A DNA stretch of 64,000 nucleotides, taken from Hungatella effluvii (GTDB lineage: Bacteria; Bacillota; Clostridia; Lachnospirales; Lachnospiraceae). Each line of letters starts with the position of its first letter. Within the stretch, counting starts at the first letter, position 1. Location of the stretch: NCBI RefSeq assembly GCF_003201875.1, contig NZ_QJKD01000012.1:64001-128000 (forward strand), in the 5' to 3' direction. Under the pieces are notes generated by a model, which saw only the letters and a program-made list of their open reading frames with translations, was not told the DNA's origin and made no database searches. A program made the translations under genes and the position numbers. Below, in pieces: positions 8,516 through 17,179 of the stretch.

Positions 8516-9651
8516 TAAAAAAAGCAGGCGTTCTCACCTTCCTTGCCCTGACTCTGGCCCTGGGCCTGACCGCCTGCTCAAAAAGCCTGGCAGGGGAGGC
8601 GGATTCCTCCTCCCAGACATCCACGCAGCAGTCCCCGGCCTCCGATACAGCCGGACAGCAGACCGCCGCTGTCGATTCCACAGCCCCGTCTGCCGGCCAG
8701 ATCTACTTGTTCGGTGAGGAACATGCCGTGGAAAAAATCCTGAATAAAGAGGTTGAAATATGGAACGATTATTACCACAACCAGAATATGAGACATTTAT
8801 TTGTGGAGCTTCCATACTATACCGCAGAATATTTAAACCTGTGGATGAAGTCGGACAGTGACGAGATCCTCGATGCCATCTACGATGACTGGGACGGCTC
8901 CGCTGCCCACAATCCCTACATCAGGCCATTTTATAAGGCAATTAAGGAAAAGTGCCCCGAGACCATTTTCCACGGAACCGATGTGGGACACCAGTACCTC
9001 TCGACCGGAGAACGATATCTGGCTTATTTGAAAGAAAACGGGCAGGAAAACTCCGAGCAGTACCAGTTTACACAGAAGGTTATCGAACAGGGAAAATACT
9101 ATTACGACCATTCTGACGATGTCTACCGTGAAAACATGATGGTAGAAAACTTTATCCAGGAATACGATAAGTTAAATAACATAGACATTATGGGCATCTA
9201 CGGAGGCGCCCACACCAATCCCGAGTCCCTGGACAACACCGGTACCATTCCATGCATGGCAAACCAGCTGAAGGAGCATTACGGTGATGTCATTCATTCG
9301 GAGAACCTGATTCTGGCTGTGAAAGACGACACTCCCGTCCGAACCGGCAAACTCACTGTCAACGGAAAAGAGTACGAGGCTTCCTACTTCGGGAAACAGG
9401 ATTTAACAGGCTTTAAGGATTATTTATCCCGTGAATTCTGGCGCCTGGACAATGCATACGATGATTTTAAGGGCTGTGCTTTAACCGGAGAGCAGCTTCC
9501 CTATGGCAATTACCCCATGCGGATCGAAACCGGACAGGTCTTTGTCATAGACTACACTAAAACCGACGGTTCTGTTACGAGGCAGTATTACCGGTCTGAC
9601 GGAAACCAGTGGAACGGATCGCCGTCAACGCAGGGCATTACCGTGGAGTAA
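8497..9651 (+). CDS. Lipoprotein with an EreA/ChaN/Tiki-like domain
   Basis: Predicted secreted lipoprotein of 384 residues. The signal peptide ends in the lipobox LTAC with Cys27, followed by a Ser/Thr/Gln-rich linker. The mature domain opens with IYLFGEEHAVEKI, and later has HLFVELPYY, FHGTDVGHQY and GIYGGAHTNPESL. This glutamate/histidine pattern resembles the erythromycin-esterase/ChaN/TraB-Tiki group of putative metal-dependent hydrolases. That link is inference from motif layout only. The ATG at 8497 overlaps the nitroreductase gene by 19 bases and has GGGGG upstream; a longer start at 8467 lacks a site and would bury the signal peptide. Confidence 0.78.
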   Translation: MHFTRIIKKAGVLTFLALTLALGLTACSKSLAGEADSSSQTSTQQSPASDTAGQQTAAVDSTAPSAGQIYLFGEEHAVEKILNKEVEIWNDYYHNQNMRHLFVELPYYTAEYLNLWMKSDSDEILDAIYDDWDGSAAHNPYIRPFYKAIKEKCPETIFHGTDVGHQYLSTGERYLAYLKENGQENSEQYQFTQKVIEQGKYYYDHSDDVYRENMMVENFIQEYDKLNNIDIMGIYGGAHTNPESLDNTGTIPCMANQLKEHYGDVIHSENLILAVKDDTPVRTGKLTVNGKEYEASYFGKQDLTGFKDYLSREFWRLDNAYDDFKGCALTGEQLPYGNYPMRIETGQVFVIDYTKTDGSVTRQYYRSDGNQWNGSPSTQGITVE

Positions 9652-9673
9652 TTTCTCTCTGCTCGTAGATATA

Positions 9674-9732
9674 AAAATGGCTGCGCCGGAAAGTACGATG
9701 AGATATTCTGTGCTTTCTGACGCAGCCATTTT
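9674..9732. terminator. Bidirectional terminator between convergent genes
   Basis: Arms 9674-9685 and 9721-9732 (AAAATGGCTGCG and its complement) enclose a long loop with further partial pairing. T-rich sequence follows on the plus strand and A-rich sequence precedes it, so it can serve both the lipoprotein gene and the GltD-like gene. Confidence 0.6.
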
Positions 9733-9766
9733 CACTTATTTTCTTATGACGCCTGACGGTTTGATT

Positions 9767-9831
9767 TCATATGTGCATTTCATATATCCAGTTCTTATAT
9801 CCATTTCTTATATTCATCTCATATACTCATC
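9767..9831 (-). repeat. Five imperfect 13-bp tandem repeats over a gene end
   Basis: Read on the minus strand, five consecutive 13-base units run from 9831 to 9767: GATGAGTATATGA, GATGAATATAAGA, AATGGATATAAGA, ACTGGATATATGA, AATGCACATATGA. The first unit codes for the last residues of the GltD-like protein and the stop codon falls at the start of the second, so the array straddles the gene end. Confidence 0.75.
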
Positions 9832-11025
9832 CATGGCTTCCGCCACCACTTTGGAATAGGCGGCCGCCTCCACCACAGTTCTCGCGCCCAGCACCACATC
9901 GCCGGAGGCAAAGATTCCCGGGATCGTTGTCTGGCCATTCTCATCGGTCATCAACAGGCCGTTGGGCGAAGCCTTCAGCCCTTCCGTCGTATTGACGAGC
10001 TTGCTTTTCGGACCCTGGCTGATGGAAATGATCGTGGAATCAGCGTAAATCTGTTCCATCTTCTCATCGACACCGGTCTGATTGCCCTCCTCGTCGTAGA
10101 GTATATTTTCAAACACCGGTCCGTCATCTGTGATCTCTGCAATCTGTTTCCCAAATTCGAAGGCCGCGCCATCCAGTCTGGCGTAGGCGGTCTCATGTTC
10201 ACTGGCATTGCTGGCAAGGCCTCTCGCATATAAGGTCACCTCACGGGCGCCGTGACGGATCACGGTACGGGCCACATCCATGGCCGAATTCCCCATGCCG
10301 ATAATGGCCACCCGTTCTCCCAGATCGTAGGCGTCCGGGTTCGCCAGATAGTCGATGGCATAGTGCACATTTCCAAGGGATTCCCCCTTGACGCCCAGGG
10401 TCTTCGGCCTCCAGACTCCGGTTCCGATAAAGATGCTCTCGTATCCGTCCCGGAACAGATCTTTAATCTCCAGCGCCGTGCCGATGGCCGTGTTGGGCCT
10501 GATCTTCACACCGATTTCCAGCAGCTTCTTCTTATAGCGGTCCAGGATCGTCTTCGGCAGACGGAACGCGGGGATTCCATACTGAAGGACGCCTCCGATC
10601 TTATCCTTCGAATCGAAGATGGTGACGCTGTAGCCCTTCTTTGTCAGCAGGATAGCAATGGTAATTCCGGCCGGGCCCGCGCCGATAACCGCAACCTTTT
10701 TTCCATTTTTCGGCTGACACTCAATCTTCATCTTATCAAAAATAGTATCGGAAATGTAATTTTCAATGCTGCTGATATGGACCGGCTGTCCTTTTCTGCC
10801 GAGTATGCAGTGGCCCTCACACTGATTCTCATGATTACATACCAGAGAGCAGACTAAGGACATGGGATTATTGGCGAATATCATATCTCCCGCCCGGTTT
10901 AAATCGCCTTCCTTAAACGCCTCGATCATTTTGGGAATCGGTGTGTGTATCGGGCACCCCTGCTGACACATCGGCTTCTTGCAGTTTAAACATCTGTTTG
11001 CTTCATCAATTACATGAACAGCCAT
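9814..11025 (-). CDS. GltD-like NAD(P)-dependent FAD oxidoreductase
   Basis: Member of the glutamate synthase small-subunit/dihydropyrimidine dehydrogenase domain II family, 403 residues. The N-terminal iron-sulfur region has CX2CX4CX3C (CLNCKKPMCQQGCP) and a second cysteine set in CSLVCNHENQCEGHC. The FAD motif is VAVIGAGPAGI and the NAD(P) motif VAIIGMGNSAMD. A late GIFASGDVV matches FAD binding. No large GltB subunit or ferredoxin partner lies nearby, so it may feed electrons to another enzyme; glutamate synthase activity by itself is not implied. The ATG has AAGGAAGGG upstream. Its last codons lie inside a 13-bp tandem repeat. Confidence 0.88.
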   Translation of the reverse strand: MAVHVIDEANRCLNCKKPMCQQGCPIHTPIPKMIEAFKEGDLNRAGDMIFANNPMSLVCSLVCNHENQCEGHCILGRKGQPVHISSIENYISDTIFDKMKIECQPKNGKKVAVIGAGPAGITIAILLTKKGYSVTIFDSKDKIGGVLQYGIPAFRLPKTILDRYKKKLLEIGVKIRPNTAIGTALEIKDLFRDGYESIFIGTGVWRPKTLGVKGESLGNVHYAIDYLANPDAYDLGERVAIIGMGNSAMDVARTVIRHGAREVTLYARGLASNASEHETAYARLDGAAFEFGKQIAEITDDGPVFENILYDEEGNQTGVDEKMEQIYADSTIISISQGPKSKLVNTTEGLKASPNGLLMTDENGQTTIPGIFASGDVVLGARTVVEAAAYSKVVAEAMDEYMR

Positions 11026-11065
11026 GACAATCCCTTCCTTTCACTGTTTGGAACACTGCTGTATT

Positions 11066-11118
11066 TTGTATACAATTATTTTTGTCCACATCATAGCACA
11101 AAGGAAACCAGTAATCAA
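11066..11118 (-). promoter_or_regulatory. Promoter and palindromic operator of the GltD-like gene
   Basis: On the minus strand TTGATT (11113-11118) and TATGAT (11090-11095) are 17 bases apart. A perfect 10-bp palindrome TTGTATACAA (11066-11075) lies just downstream of the expected start, a typical repressor position. The cognate regulator is not evident. Confidence 0.5.
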
Positions 11119-11221
11119 TATCCGGACTTCATGTATTGAAAAAAATAAATTTTGATATTTTATTATCTTTTTCGTTTATTTTTAAACGATTTGAAACAGG
11201 GCTTGGGGCCGTTTAATCCCC

Positions 11222-12094
11222 TCACTTCTTATCCCCCCAGATCACCGCTACAACGGCACAGAGAATTCCGCTGATGGGGTAGACGATCCAGGCAATCCGA
11301 AACATATCCCATGCCAGCCCCAGATAGAGGAAGAGAGCCGTAGCCAGAAGCATAATGACACCGCACGCCTTTCCCACGATCGTCTCCCCTTTCTCTCTGC
11401 TCCCATCGTGGCGCTTATTGTATTCCTCCACCTCATACTTTTCCTTCTGAATTCCGAAGTACACAAACATACCAACCGCAATGGTGACACAGAGCAGGAA
11501 AAAGCCGCCGGAAAACTGTTCTTTTAAAGGAATGTTTATGGAATCCAGCGCGATATTCACACAGATTCCAAACAGGATCAAACAGACTGCAAAAGCGATG
11601 GCAATGCCGAGTCTTCTGGTGAAGACGGAACGCTCTTCTTCCGAATAAAAATCCTGAATATGAGGATATTTCTTTTCAAACGCTTCCATGCTGATACCGG
11701 TCACAATCATAACGGCCACTGACACGCCCACGACCGCGATCAAAAAAATCGCCAGAATATCCTCATGAACGATCCCATCCAGGAAAGCCATCAGCGTAAC
11801 CGCGGCCAGAATTAATGTAACGCAGGCTGTTATGCGATGGGAGAAGCTGTTCATGAAACGGTCGTATCCCGCAGCATCCGCCTGGTCCTCCAGTGTCATA
11901 TCTCCCTTGACCAGGGAATCCATGTCACAGTGAAACATATCGCAGATGATTAACAGTTTTTCCATCTCCGGATAAGACTGACCCGATTCCCATTTGGAAA
12001 CCGCCTGCCTCGATACCTCCAGCTGCTCCGCCAGCTGTTCCTGAGTCAGATTGTTCCTTTTTCTCAACACTTGTAAATTATCAGAAAAACTCAT
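11222..12094 (-). CDS. XRE-family regulator with six membrane segments
   Basis: A 290-residue protein with an N-terminal Cro/C1-type helix-turn-helix (residues about 5-60; LTQEQLAEQLEVSRQAVSKWESG). About six hydrophobic helices follow from residue 85, grouped as two, two and two, with a charged patch around residues 135-155. Such membrane-tethered XRE regulators are common in clostridia, and the membrane part probably senses envelope conditions. AGGAGGG precedes the ATG. It is monocistronic. Targets are unknown; autoregulation is possible because its upstream region holds a CTGTA/TACAG inverted repeat between 12106 and 12141. Confidence 0.88.
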   Translation of the reverse strand: MSFSDNLQVLRKRNNLTQEQLAEQLEVSRQAVSKWESGQSYPEMEKLLIICDMFHCDMDSLVKGDMTLEDQADAAGYDRFMNSFSHRITACVTLILAAVTLMAFLDGIVHEDILAIFLIAVVGVSVAVMIVTGISMEAFEKKYPHIQDFYSEEERSVFTRRLGIAIAFAVCLILFGICVNIALDSINIPLKEQFSGGFFLLCVTIAVGMFVYFGIQKEKYEVEEYNKRHDGSREKGETIVGKACGVIMLLATALFLYLGLAWDMFRIAWIVYPISGILCAVVAVIWGDKK

Positions 12095-12253
12095 ATATTT
12101 TCCCTCCTGTAGGATATATTTTATAGTCTTATTCTACAGTTGCATGGCCGCCACTTCCACCAACCTGACGTAGCATTCCATTTTTTTCATGCTACTTGCG
12201 GTTGCATCCCTTATTTTGCGTGCTTTTTGATGAGTTCTATTACATAAAAACGA

Positions 12254-12297
12254 CCGGCCGCACGGTCTGCCTTTTGGCAGTCTGATACTGCGGCCGG
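12254..12297 (-). terminator. Rho-independent terminator of the amidohydrolase gene
   Basis: Outer stem CCGGCCGCA (12254-12262) pairs with 12289-12297, with an inner TGCC/GGCA stem. On the minus strand it is followed by TTTTT at 12246-12250. The rest of 12095-12253 shows only A/T-rich promoter-like sequence for the XRE gene. Confidence 0.75.
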
Positions 12298-12320
12298 CCT
12301 CCATAAGGATCGCCGTTACC

Positions 12321-13934
12321 TTATAGTCTGAAAATTGTATCTCCGGATTTTATCGTTTCAAGTACTCTTATTTCTCTAAGTTCATCTTTAGGAACTGTAA
12401 GGGGATTTCTTTCCAGTACAACCAGGTCTGCATCCTTCCCCGCCGCTATGCTTCCCTTCCTGTCCTCTTCAAAAATCTGGTACGCCCCGTTCACCGTCAC
12501 GGCCTTAAGCGCTTCCATTACGGTGATCGTCTGCTCCGGTCCCAGCACACGGCCCTTTGCCGTCTTCCGGTTCACGGCGTTGTGTACCGCCCCCATCACG
12601 TCGGGCGGAGCCACCGGACTGTCCTGATGAAGCGTAAAGGAGACTCCGCGCTCCAGGGCCGAACGGGCCGGGCTGATACGGGCCGCCCTCTCCGGGCCCA
12701 GCACGGACTCATAGTGGTAGTCGCCCCAGTAATACACATGGTCGAGGAAAAAGCTGGCAATCATGCCGATCGCTTTCATCCGATCCAGCTGATCTTCCCG
12801 CACGGTCTGGCAGTGAATGACCACAGGGCGCAGATTCTTCTCACTTCCCGTCTCTTCAAGTACCGACTGATAGCAGCGGATCATCTGCTCGATCGCTTCA
12901 TCTCCGTTGGCGTGTACATTGATCTGCCAGCGGTTTTTCACGCAGGTACGCATGATATCCATCACATAGGCTTCCCTCTGCACCGGAAATCCCCGGTAAT
13001 CCGGCTTTTCACCGTCCGGAACCACGTAGTACGGCTCTGACAGCCAGGCCGTCTTCCCCTGAGGCGAGCCATCCAGAAACAGCTTCACTCCCGCGGGGCG
13101 CAGATGGTTTTCATAGCCTTTCGCCGCAAGCGCTTCCGGTCCCTGCTCCGTCAGAAACTGACCGGCCAGCTCCGGTATCAGATACATGACCACATCGTTC
13201 TTTAAAAGTCCCATGGACGCGGCTCCCTTTAAGAGCTGATACTGCCCTTCCGTAACCTTGCCGTCGTGAACCGTAGTCAGGCCATAGGATGCGTACAGCT
13301 CTGAGGCATCTCCCACCGCCTTCACTACATCTTCGGGAGCCGGCCCCTGCATCACTCCGTTTTTCCCGAGAAATGCCTGTTCCTTCAAAAGCCCTGTGGG
13401 TTCCACGACTCCGCCCTCGGGAACTGTGAAATGATCTCCCGTGTACCCTAAAAGCTCCAGCCCTTTCGTGTTCACCACACACAGATGGCCGGAGACGTGA
13501 GTCGCCGCGACGGGAATCTCCGTGCTCACACGGTCTAAGTCTTCCTTCGTGGGATGAACGCCCTCCGGGAAGACGCTGTTGTCGTATCCCATGCCCAGCA
13601 GCCACTGGCCCGGTTTTAGTGAATGCGTCTCCAAAAATGTCTTCAGCACCTGCACCACGTCCTCCACGCTGTCGCAGGTTCCCAGCGGCGACGGCTTTAG
13701 GTTGGCGATTAACAGCTGGTACGCCACCGCGCTTAAGTGGGAGTGGCCATCGATAAAGCCGGGAAGCACCGTATGGCCTTCCATGTCCCAAAGCGCGCCG
13801 TCCGGAGCCAGCGCCTTCATCTCCTCCAGCGTGCCGGTTCCGCCGATCATTCCGTCCCGGATCAGAACCGCCTCCGGTTCAGTCCGGGACTCATCCATTG
13901 TCAAAAATGTTCCATGGTACAGGATTTTATCCAT
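12321..13934 (-). CDS. YtcJ-like metal-dependent amidohydrolase
   Basis: Amidohydrolase of the YtcJ/Amidohydro_3 group, 537 residues. The N-terminal beta domain is followed by the metal motif GFIDGHSHLSA; later VHANGDEAIEQ, VIHCQ and a C-terminal AGKDADLVVLERNP complete the family pattern. Members act on N-substituted amino acids or formamides, but substrates are rarely known, so function stays open. GAGGTG precedes the ATG by 7 bases. Its stop is followed by a strong terminator. It begins 31 bases after the apt stop on the same strand, so it may be read through from apt. Confidence 0.88.
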   Translation of the reverse strand: MDKILYHGTFLTMDESRTEPEAVLIRDGMIGGTGTLEEMKALAPDGALWDMEGHTVLPGFIDGHSHLSAVAYQLLIANLKPSPLGTCDSVEDVVQVLKTFLETHSLKPGQWLLGMGYDNSVFPEGVHPTKEDLDRVSTEIPVAATHVSGHLCVVNTKGLELLGYTGDHFTVPEGGVVEPTGLLKEQAFLGKNGVMQGPAPEDVVKAVGDASELYASYGLTTVHDGKVTEGQYQLLKGAASMGLLKNDVVMYLIPELAGQFLTEQGPEALAAKGYENHLRPAGVKLFLDGSPQGKTAWLSEPYYVVPDGEKPDYRGFPVQREAYVMDIMRTCVKNRWQINVHANGDEAIEQMIRCYQSVLEETGSEKNLRPVVIHCQTVREDQLDRMKAIGMIASFFLDHVYYWGDYHYESVLGPERAARISPARSALERGVSFTLHQDSPVAPPDVMGAVHNAVNRKTAKGRVLGPEQTITVMEALKAVTVNGAYQIFEEDRKGSIAAGKDADLVVLERNPLTVPKDELREIRVLETIKSGDTIFRL

Positions 13935-13965
13935 TCTCTACACCTCTGTGATTCATTTTCCTCAA

Positions 13966-14490
13966 TTAGTTACCCTCGTAGGCAATCAGGGATTCCACAT
14001 CATATCCCTCTAATTTTTCTCTTCCATTCAAGCCCTTTAACTCCATGATAAAGCAGATCTTTACAACCTCTCCGCCCATCTCCTTTATCAGTCCGATAAT
14101 GGCCTCGATCGTGCCGCCCGTGGCGATTAAATCATCGATGATCACGACCTTCTGGCCTGGCTTTATGGAATCTCTGTGCATCTCGATGGTGGCTTTGCCG
14201 TATTCCAGCTCATAATCGGCGGAGATAACCTCCCTCGGAAGCTTTCCCTGCTTTCTCACCGGAACGAAGCCTTTGTGCTCCGCGTAGGCAACCGGAACGC
14301 CGAAGATAAACCCTCTCGATTCCGGGCCGACTACGACATCGTAATCCACATCCTTTAACATCTCCCGCACGCCGTCAACCGCCAGTGCCAGTCCGTCCGC
14401 GTCCTGCAGAATGGTGGTGACATCCCGGAAAATGATGCCCGGCTCCGGAAAATCCGGGATACTTGTTACGTAATCTTCTAGTTTTTTCAT
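13966..14490 (-). CDS. apt: Adenine phosphoribosyltransferase
   Basis: Purine salvage enzyme that joins adenine and PRPP to give AMP; 174 residues, the normal length. The PRPP-binding motif VVIIDDLIATGGT and the N-terminal SIPDFPEPGIIFRDVT are diagnostic. The ATG at 14490 with GAGGT upstream is the true start; the reading frame extends 30 codons further but without family similarity. A terminator-like hairpin lies in its leader (14580-14604), suggesting attenuation. apt usually sits upstream of relA in Firmicutes; here the two are separated by add and unrelated genes. Confidence 0.96.
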   Translation of the reverse strand: MKKLEDYVTSIPDFPEPGIIFRDVTTILQDADGLALAVDGVREMLKDVDYDVVVGPESRGFIFGVPVAYAEHKGFVPVRKQGKLPREVISADYELEYGKATIEMHRDSIKPGQKVVIIDDLIATGGTIEAIIGLIKEMGGEVVKICFIMELKGLNGREKLEGYDVESLIAYEGN

Positions 14491-14565
14491 GCTTTTTACC
14501 TCTTCTTTATATTTTGTAGTTTTACTTTTTTCATGCATCATTTCATAGGACAAGCTTTCCTCGTA

Positions 14566-14648
14566 TGAAATAAAAAACAACCGGAAACCATGAGCGGTTT
14601 CCGGCAGCGTTCCGAATCTTCCTTGCTCTTCGCGGCCCTTTCATTATA
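14566..14648 (-). promoter_or_regulatory. apt promoter and terminator-like leader hairpin
   Basis: Minus-strand TATAAT at 14643-14648 (weak -35) is followed by a 9-bp perfect stem CCGGAAACC (14581-14589 with 14596-14604) and then TTGTTTTTTATTT. Being between the promoter and apt, the hairpin could be an attenuator, or the end of an upstream transcript. I see no purine-riboswitch core. Confidence 0.45.
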
Positions 14649-14770
14649 GCACAGGCCCACGAAGAAATCAGTCTATTTTTTTGCTTTTCTTTTTACATTT
14701 CTTATTCCTGTACGGCAAAAAAAATGTACCAAAGCTTCCAGCCAGCCGGGACGCAGAAGCTGCAGCGCCA

Positions 14771-15145
14771 TTACAGAAACAGCCTGCCCTGCTCGTCAGC
14801 CTGCCTGGGCAGTGCAATCATCAAATCAATCAATGTCATTGCAAACGGAATTCCGGTCCAGCAAAACAGCAGGTAAATAAAACCCAGGGCATACTGCTTC
14901 GTATAAAACCGATGACCGCCGGCCCAGCCCAGGCACAGGGCTAACAGGATATATTTCTTTCTGTATACCGGTACCGGCTGTCTGGTCCCGGCATGGTTTG
15001 CGATGAAATCGCCAAGACGCATCCACCACTTCGGTTTATCCACGATTCCGTACTCTTTTTTCAGCGCAGCCATCTCCTCTTCCAGAGCGATCATCCGGTT
15101 GGGATCAATGTAATCCGGATGGTCCTGCATCCTTCTTTTCCCCAT
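14771..15145 (-). CDS. TM2-domain membrane protein
   Basis: Small 124-residue protein with a charged N-terminal half and a C-terminal TM2 domain: two hydrophobic helices around LALCLGWAGGHRFYTKQYALG and IPFAMTLIDLMIAL. TM2 proteins are of unknown function in bacteria. The ATG at 15145 follows AGGAGG at 7 bases; the frame extends further upstream without a better site. A partial hairpin plus T-run around 14717-14768 may end the transcript. Its neighbours do not suggest a role. Confidence 0.82.
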   Translation of the reverse strand: MGKRRMQDHPDYIDPNRMIALEEEMAALKKEYGIVDKPKWWMRLGDFIANHAGTRQPVPVYRKKYILLALCLGWAGGHRFYTKQYALGFIYLLFCWTGIPFAMTLIDLMIALPRQADEQGRLFL

Positions 15146-15196
15146 CGTTTTACCTCCTGCCGCCGGGAGCCGCACTCCCGGCAGGTATCTAACCCT

Positions 15197-16063
15197 CTAA
15201 TCCATGAAAAACCAGTCCGCATATCCCATCTTCTCCAGGTTCTCTTTGCTGATCCTCAGGCTTTCAAACGGGTCTCTCCCGTACGTGGTATCCTGTTCAA
15301 TAAGAAAATATTCGCTGCCTCCGGCAAAACCGGCTTCTATACATTCCTTAACCGGAAGATTCCCCTCTCCTATCTCCGCAAATTCCACGATGTCAGAAAA
15401 TGCAGCCATGAAGGCCTTCGGATCAAACGGTCCCTCCGGCATCTGAATCTGTCCGATGCGGTAATCCTTTAAATGGAGCAGCCGGATTCTTCCATCATAC
15501 TTCTTTATGAATTCCACCGGATTCTCTCCACCGCGGTGGATCCAGTGGATATCCAGCTCAAATCCCATATATCTGGTATGATTCCTGATAATGTCCAGCA
15601 GATATTCACCGTCATACTTTACGAACTCCACATGATGGTTGTGATAATATAAATCAATTCCCTGCTCTTTTAATCTGCCGGCGATCTCATCTGCACGTTT
15701 CACAAAATCCAGAGCCTTCTCACGGCTCCCCATGCAGGTCATTGGAAGCATGCCGATACGCAGCATATCACAGTTTAACGTCCTGCAGTCCGCCACAATC
15801 TTATCGAAATCTGTAGTCAGGTATTCCCCTGGCATACCCGGCATCATCGGCTCCATGGCTGCGCTTAAAGCTGCGATTTTAATTCCGAATTCCTCACAGG
15901 CCTTCTTCATGCCTGCAACATTCTCCTCTGTCATAGGGATCTGAGACACCTCCACGCAGTGATATCCCAGCTCTGCGCAGGCCTTTAGTGTCCCATAGGC
16001 CCCAAGTTCTGCAATTTTATCTTTGATGGTACTCATCTGAATTCCGATCAGTCCCTTATTCAT
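15197..16063 (-). CDS. Sugar phosphate isomerase/epimerase (AP endonuclease fold)
   Basis: TIM-barrel protein of the AP_endonuc_2 family, 288 residues, last gene of a five-gene sugar operon. Metal-ligand regions can be seen as YYHNHHVEF, GFELDIHWIHRGG and LLHLKDYRIG, the usual Glu/Asp/His set of inosose dehydratase and xylose-isomerase-like enzymes. AGGAG precedes the ATG at 16063, 20 bases after the previous stop. Together with two Gfo/Idh/MocA dehydrogenases it may isomerise or cleave an oxidised (keto) sugar. The substrate is not determinable from sequence; the similar paralogue at 18392-19270 is clearly distinct, so two steps are implied. Confidence 0.88.
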   Translation of the reverse strand: MNKGLIGIQMSTIKDKIAELGAYGTLKACAELGYHCVEVSQIPMTEENVAGMKKACEEFGIKIAALSAAMEPMMPGMPGEYLTTDFDKIVADCRTLNCDMLRIGMLPMTCMGSREKALDFVKRADEIAGRLKEQGIDLYYHNHHVEFVKYDGEYLLDIIRNHTRYMGFELDIHWIHRGGENPVEFIKKYDGRIRLLHLKDYRIGQIQMPEGPFDPKAFMAAFSDIVEFAEIGEGNLPVKECIEAGFAGGSEYFLIEQDTTYGRDPFESLRISKENLEKMGYADWFFMD

Positions 16064-16083
16064 ACGATATCTCCTCTCTGAAA

Positions 16084-17088
16084 TCACGATATGGTTACGT
16101 AAGCGCCGCTCCTGCCAGACTCTAAAATGGCGTCTATCAGGCGTATGCTCATTTCCGCGTCCTTTACTCGGATATAGTCCCCTTTATCCTCTTCCAGTAC
16201 CTGATAAAACCTGCGAATCAGTTTTTCGTGACTGGCGCCGTAATAGAAACGGGTCCCTGGAAATTTCCTGTCCTCAGTCAGATACTTTTTTTCTCCATCC
16301 GGCAGGATTTGATACAGGATATTTTCCTCTATACGGAACTCAGCGCGTTCCAGCTGGACCGCAATCTGCACCGCCTCGTTCTTGTAGCTGGCATTCGTGG
16401 CAAAGAACAGACCTCTCGCACCATTTGCATAATCCAGCCTTGCGGTCACCGTATCCTCTACCTCGATGCCATAATCCATGATCTGGCTTACAGAGGCTTT
16501 CAGTCCTTTCACATTTCCGCCTAAATAGTACAGAAGGTCCAGAGTATGCACCGACTGATTGATCATACAACCTCCCCCTGCCGTAATCCAGCTTCCTCTC
16601 CAGGGCTTTACGCGGTAATACTCGGCCGGACGGTACCAGGGCACGATGCCTCTCGTCCCCACCACCTGCCCATATTCACCACATTCTATGAGCTTCTTTA
16701 ACAGCTCCACGCTTTCGTTGAGACGGTTCTGCAGGCAGATGGTGATACGAACCTCCGGATGCGCTTCTTCCAGCCGGACAAACAGTTCGGCTTCCTCCGT
16801 ATTTAAGGCCACCGGCTTTTCACAGAAGACGCTGCATCCCATCTCCACCAGCTCTTTCGTCACCGGATAATGCAGGTAATGGGGCAGACACACATGAACA
16901 CAGTCCGGTCTTTCTTTCTCCACCAGCTCATGGTAATCCGTATAAAAGGCTGTGCCGGACGGCGCTGCTTCCTTCGTCTCCGGATTGCTGTCGCAAACCG
17001 CGCACAGAACCATATCCGGACTTGACTCTATGATCGGTATATGTATTTTGGATATATCTCCCAGTCCAATAACTGCGGCCTTCTTCAT
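16084..17088 (-). CDS. Gfo/Idh/MocA-family oxidoreductase
   Basis: NAD(P)-dependent sugar or cyclitol dehydrogenase of 334 residues. The Rossmann motif AVIGLGDISKIH is followed by the family hallmark CEKPVALNTEEA, with the catalytic lysine in EKP, and the substrate-domain segment GGGCMINQSVHTLDLLYYLGG. The ATG at 17088 has AGGAGG 7 bases upstream; the frame runs 41 codons further upstream but without similarity. It is the fourth gene of the operon. The 91-base gap before it, to 17180, contains a GCGCCGGTTCTGCA-type small inverted repeat that could be a processing site. The substrate is unknown. Confidence 0.9.
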   Translation of the reverse strand: MKKAAVIGLGDISKIHIPIIESSPDMVLCAVCDSNPETKEAAPSGTAFYTDYHELVEKERPDCVHVCLPHYLHYPVTKELVEMGCSVFCEKPVALNTEEAELFVRLEEAHPEVRITICLQNRLNESVELLKKLIECGEYGQVVGTRGIVPWYRPAEYYRVKPWRGSWITAGGGCMINQSVHTLDLLYYLGGNVKGLKASVSQIMDYGIEVEDTVTARLDYANGARGLFFATNASYKNEAVQIAVQLERAEFRIEENILYQILPDGEKKYLTEDRKFPGTRFYYGASHEKLIRRFYQVLEEDKGDYIRVKDAEMSIRLIDAILESGRSGAYVTIS

Positions 17089-17179
17089 CTTTCTTCCTCC
17101 AGGTTCTGCGGATATGCGCCGGTGCAGAACCGGCGCATTTACGCTAATGCTGGTACTGTGGAATTCGTGCAATGCAGTA

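Noticed and set aside
12106..12141. Inverted CTGTA/TACAG sequence upstream of the XRE gene as a firm operator
   Set aside because: The pairing is short and interrupted; it is mentioned only as a possibility under the gene.
14490..14648. Purine riboswitch upstream of apt
   Set aside because: No conserved three-way-junction core is visible; only a terminator-like hairpin remains.
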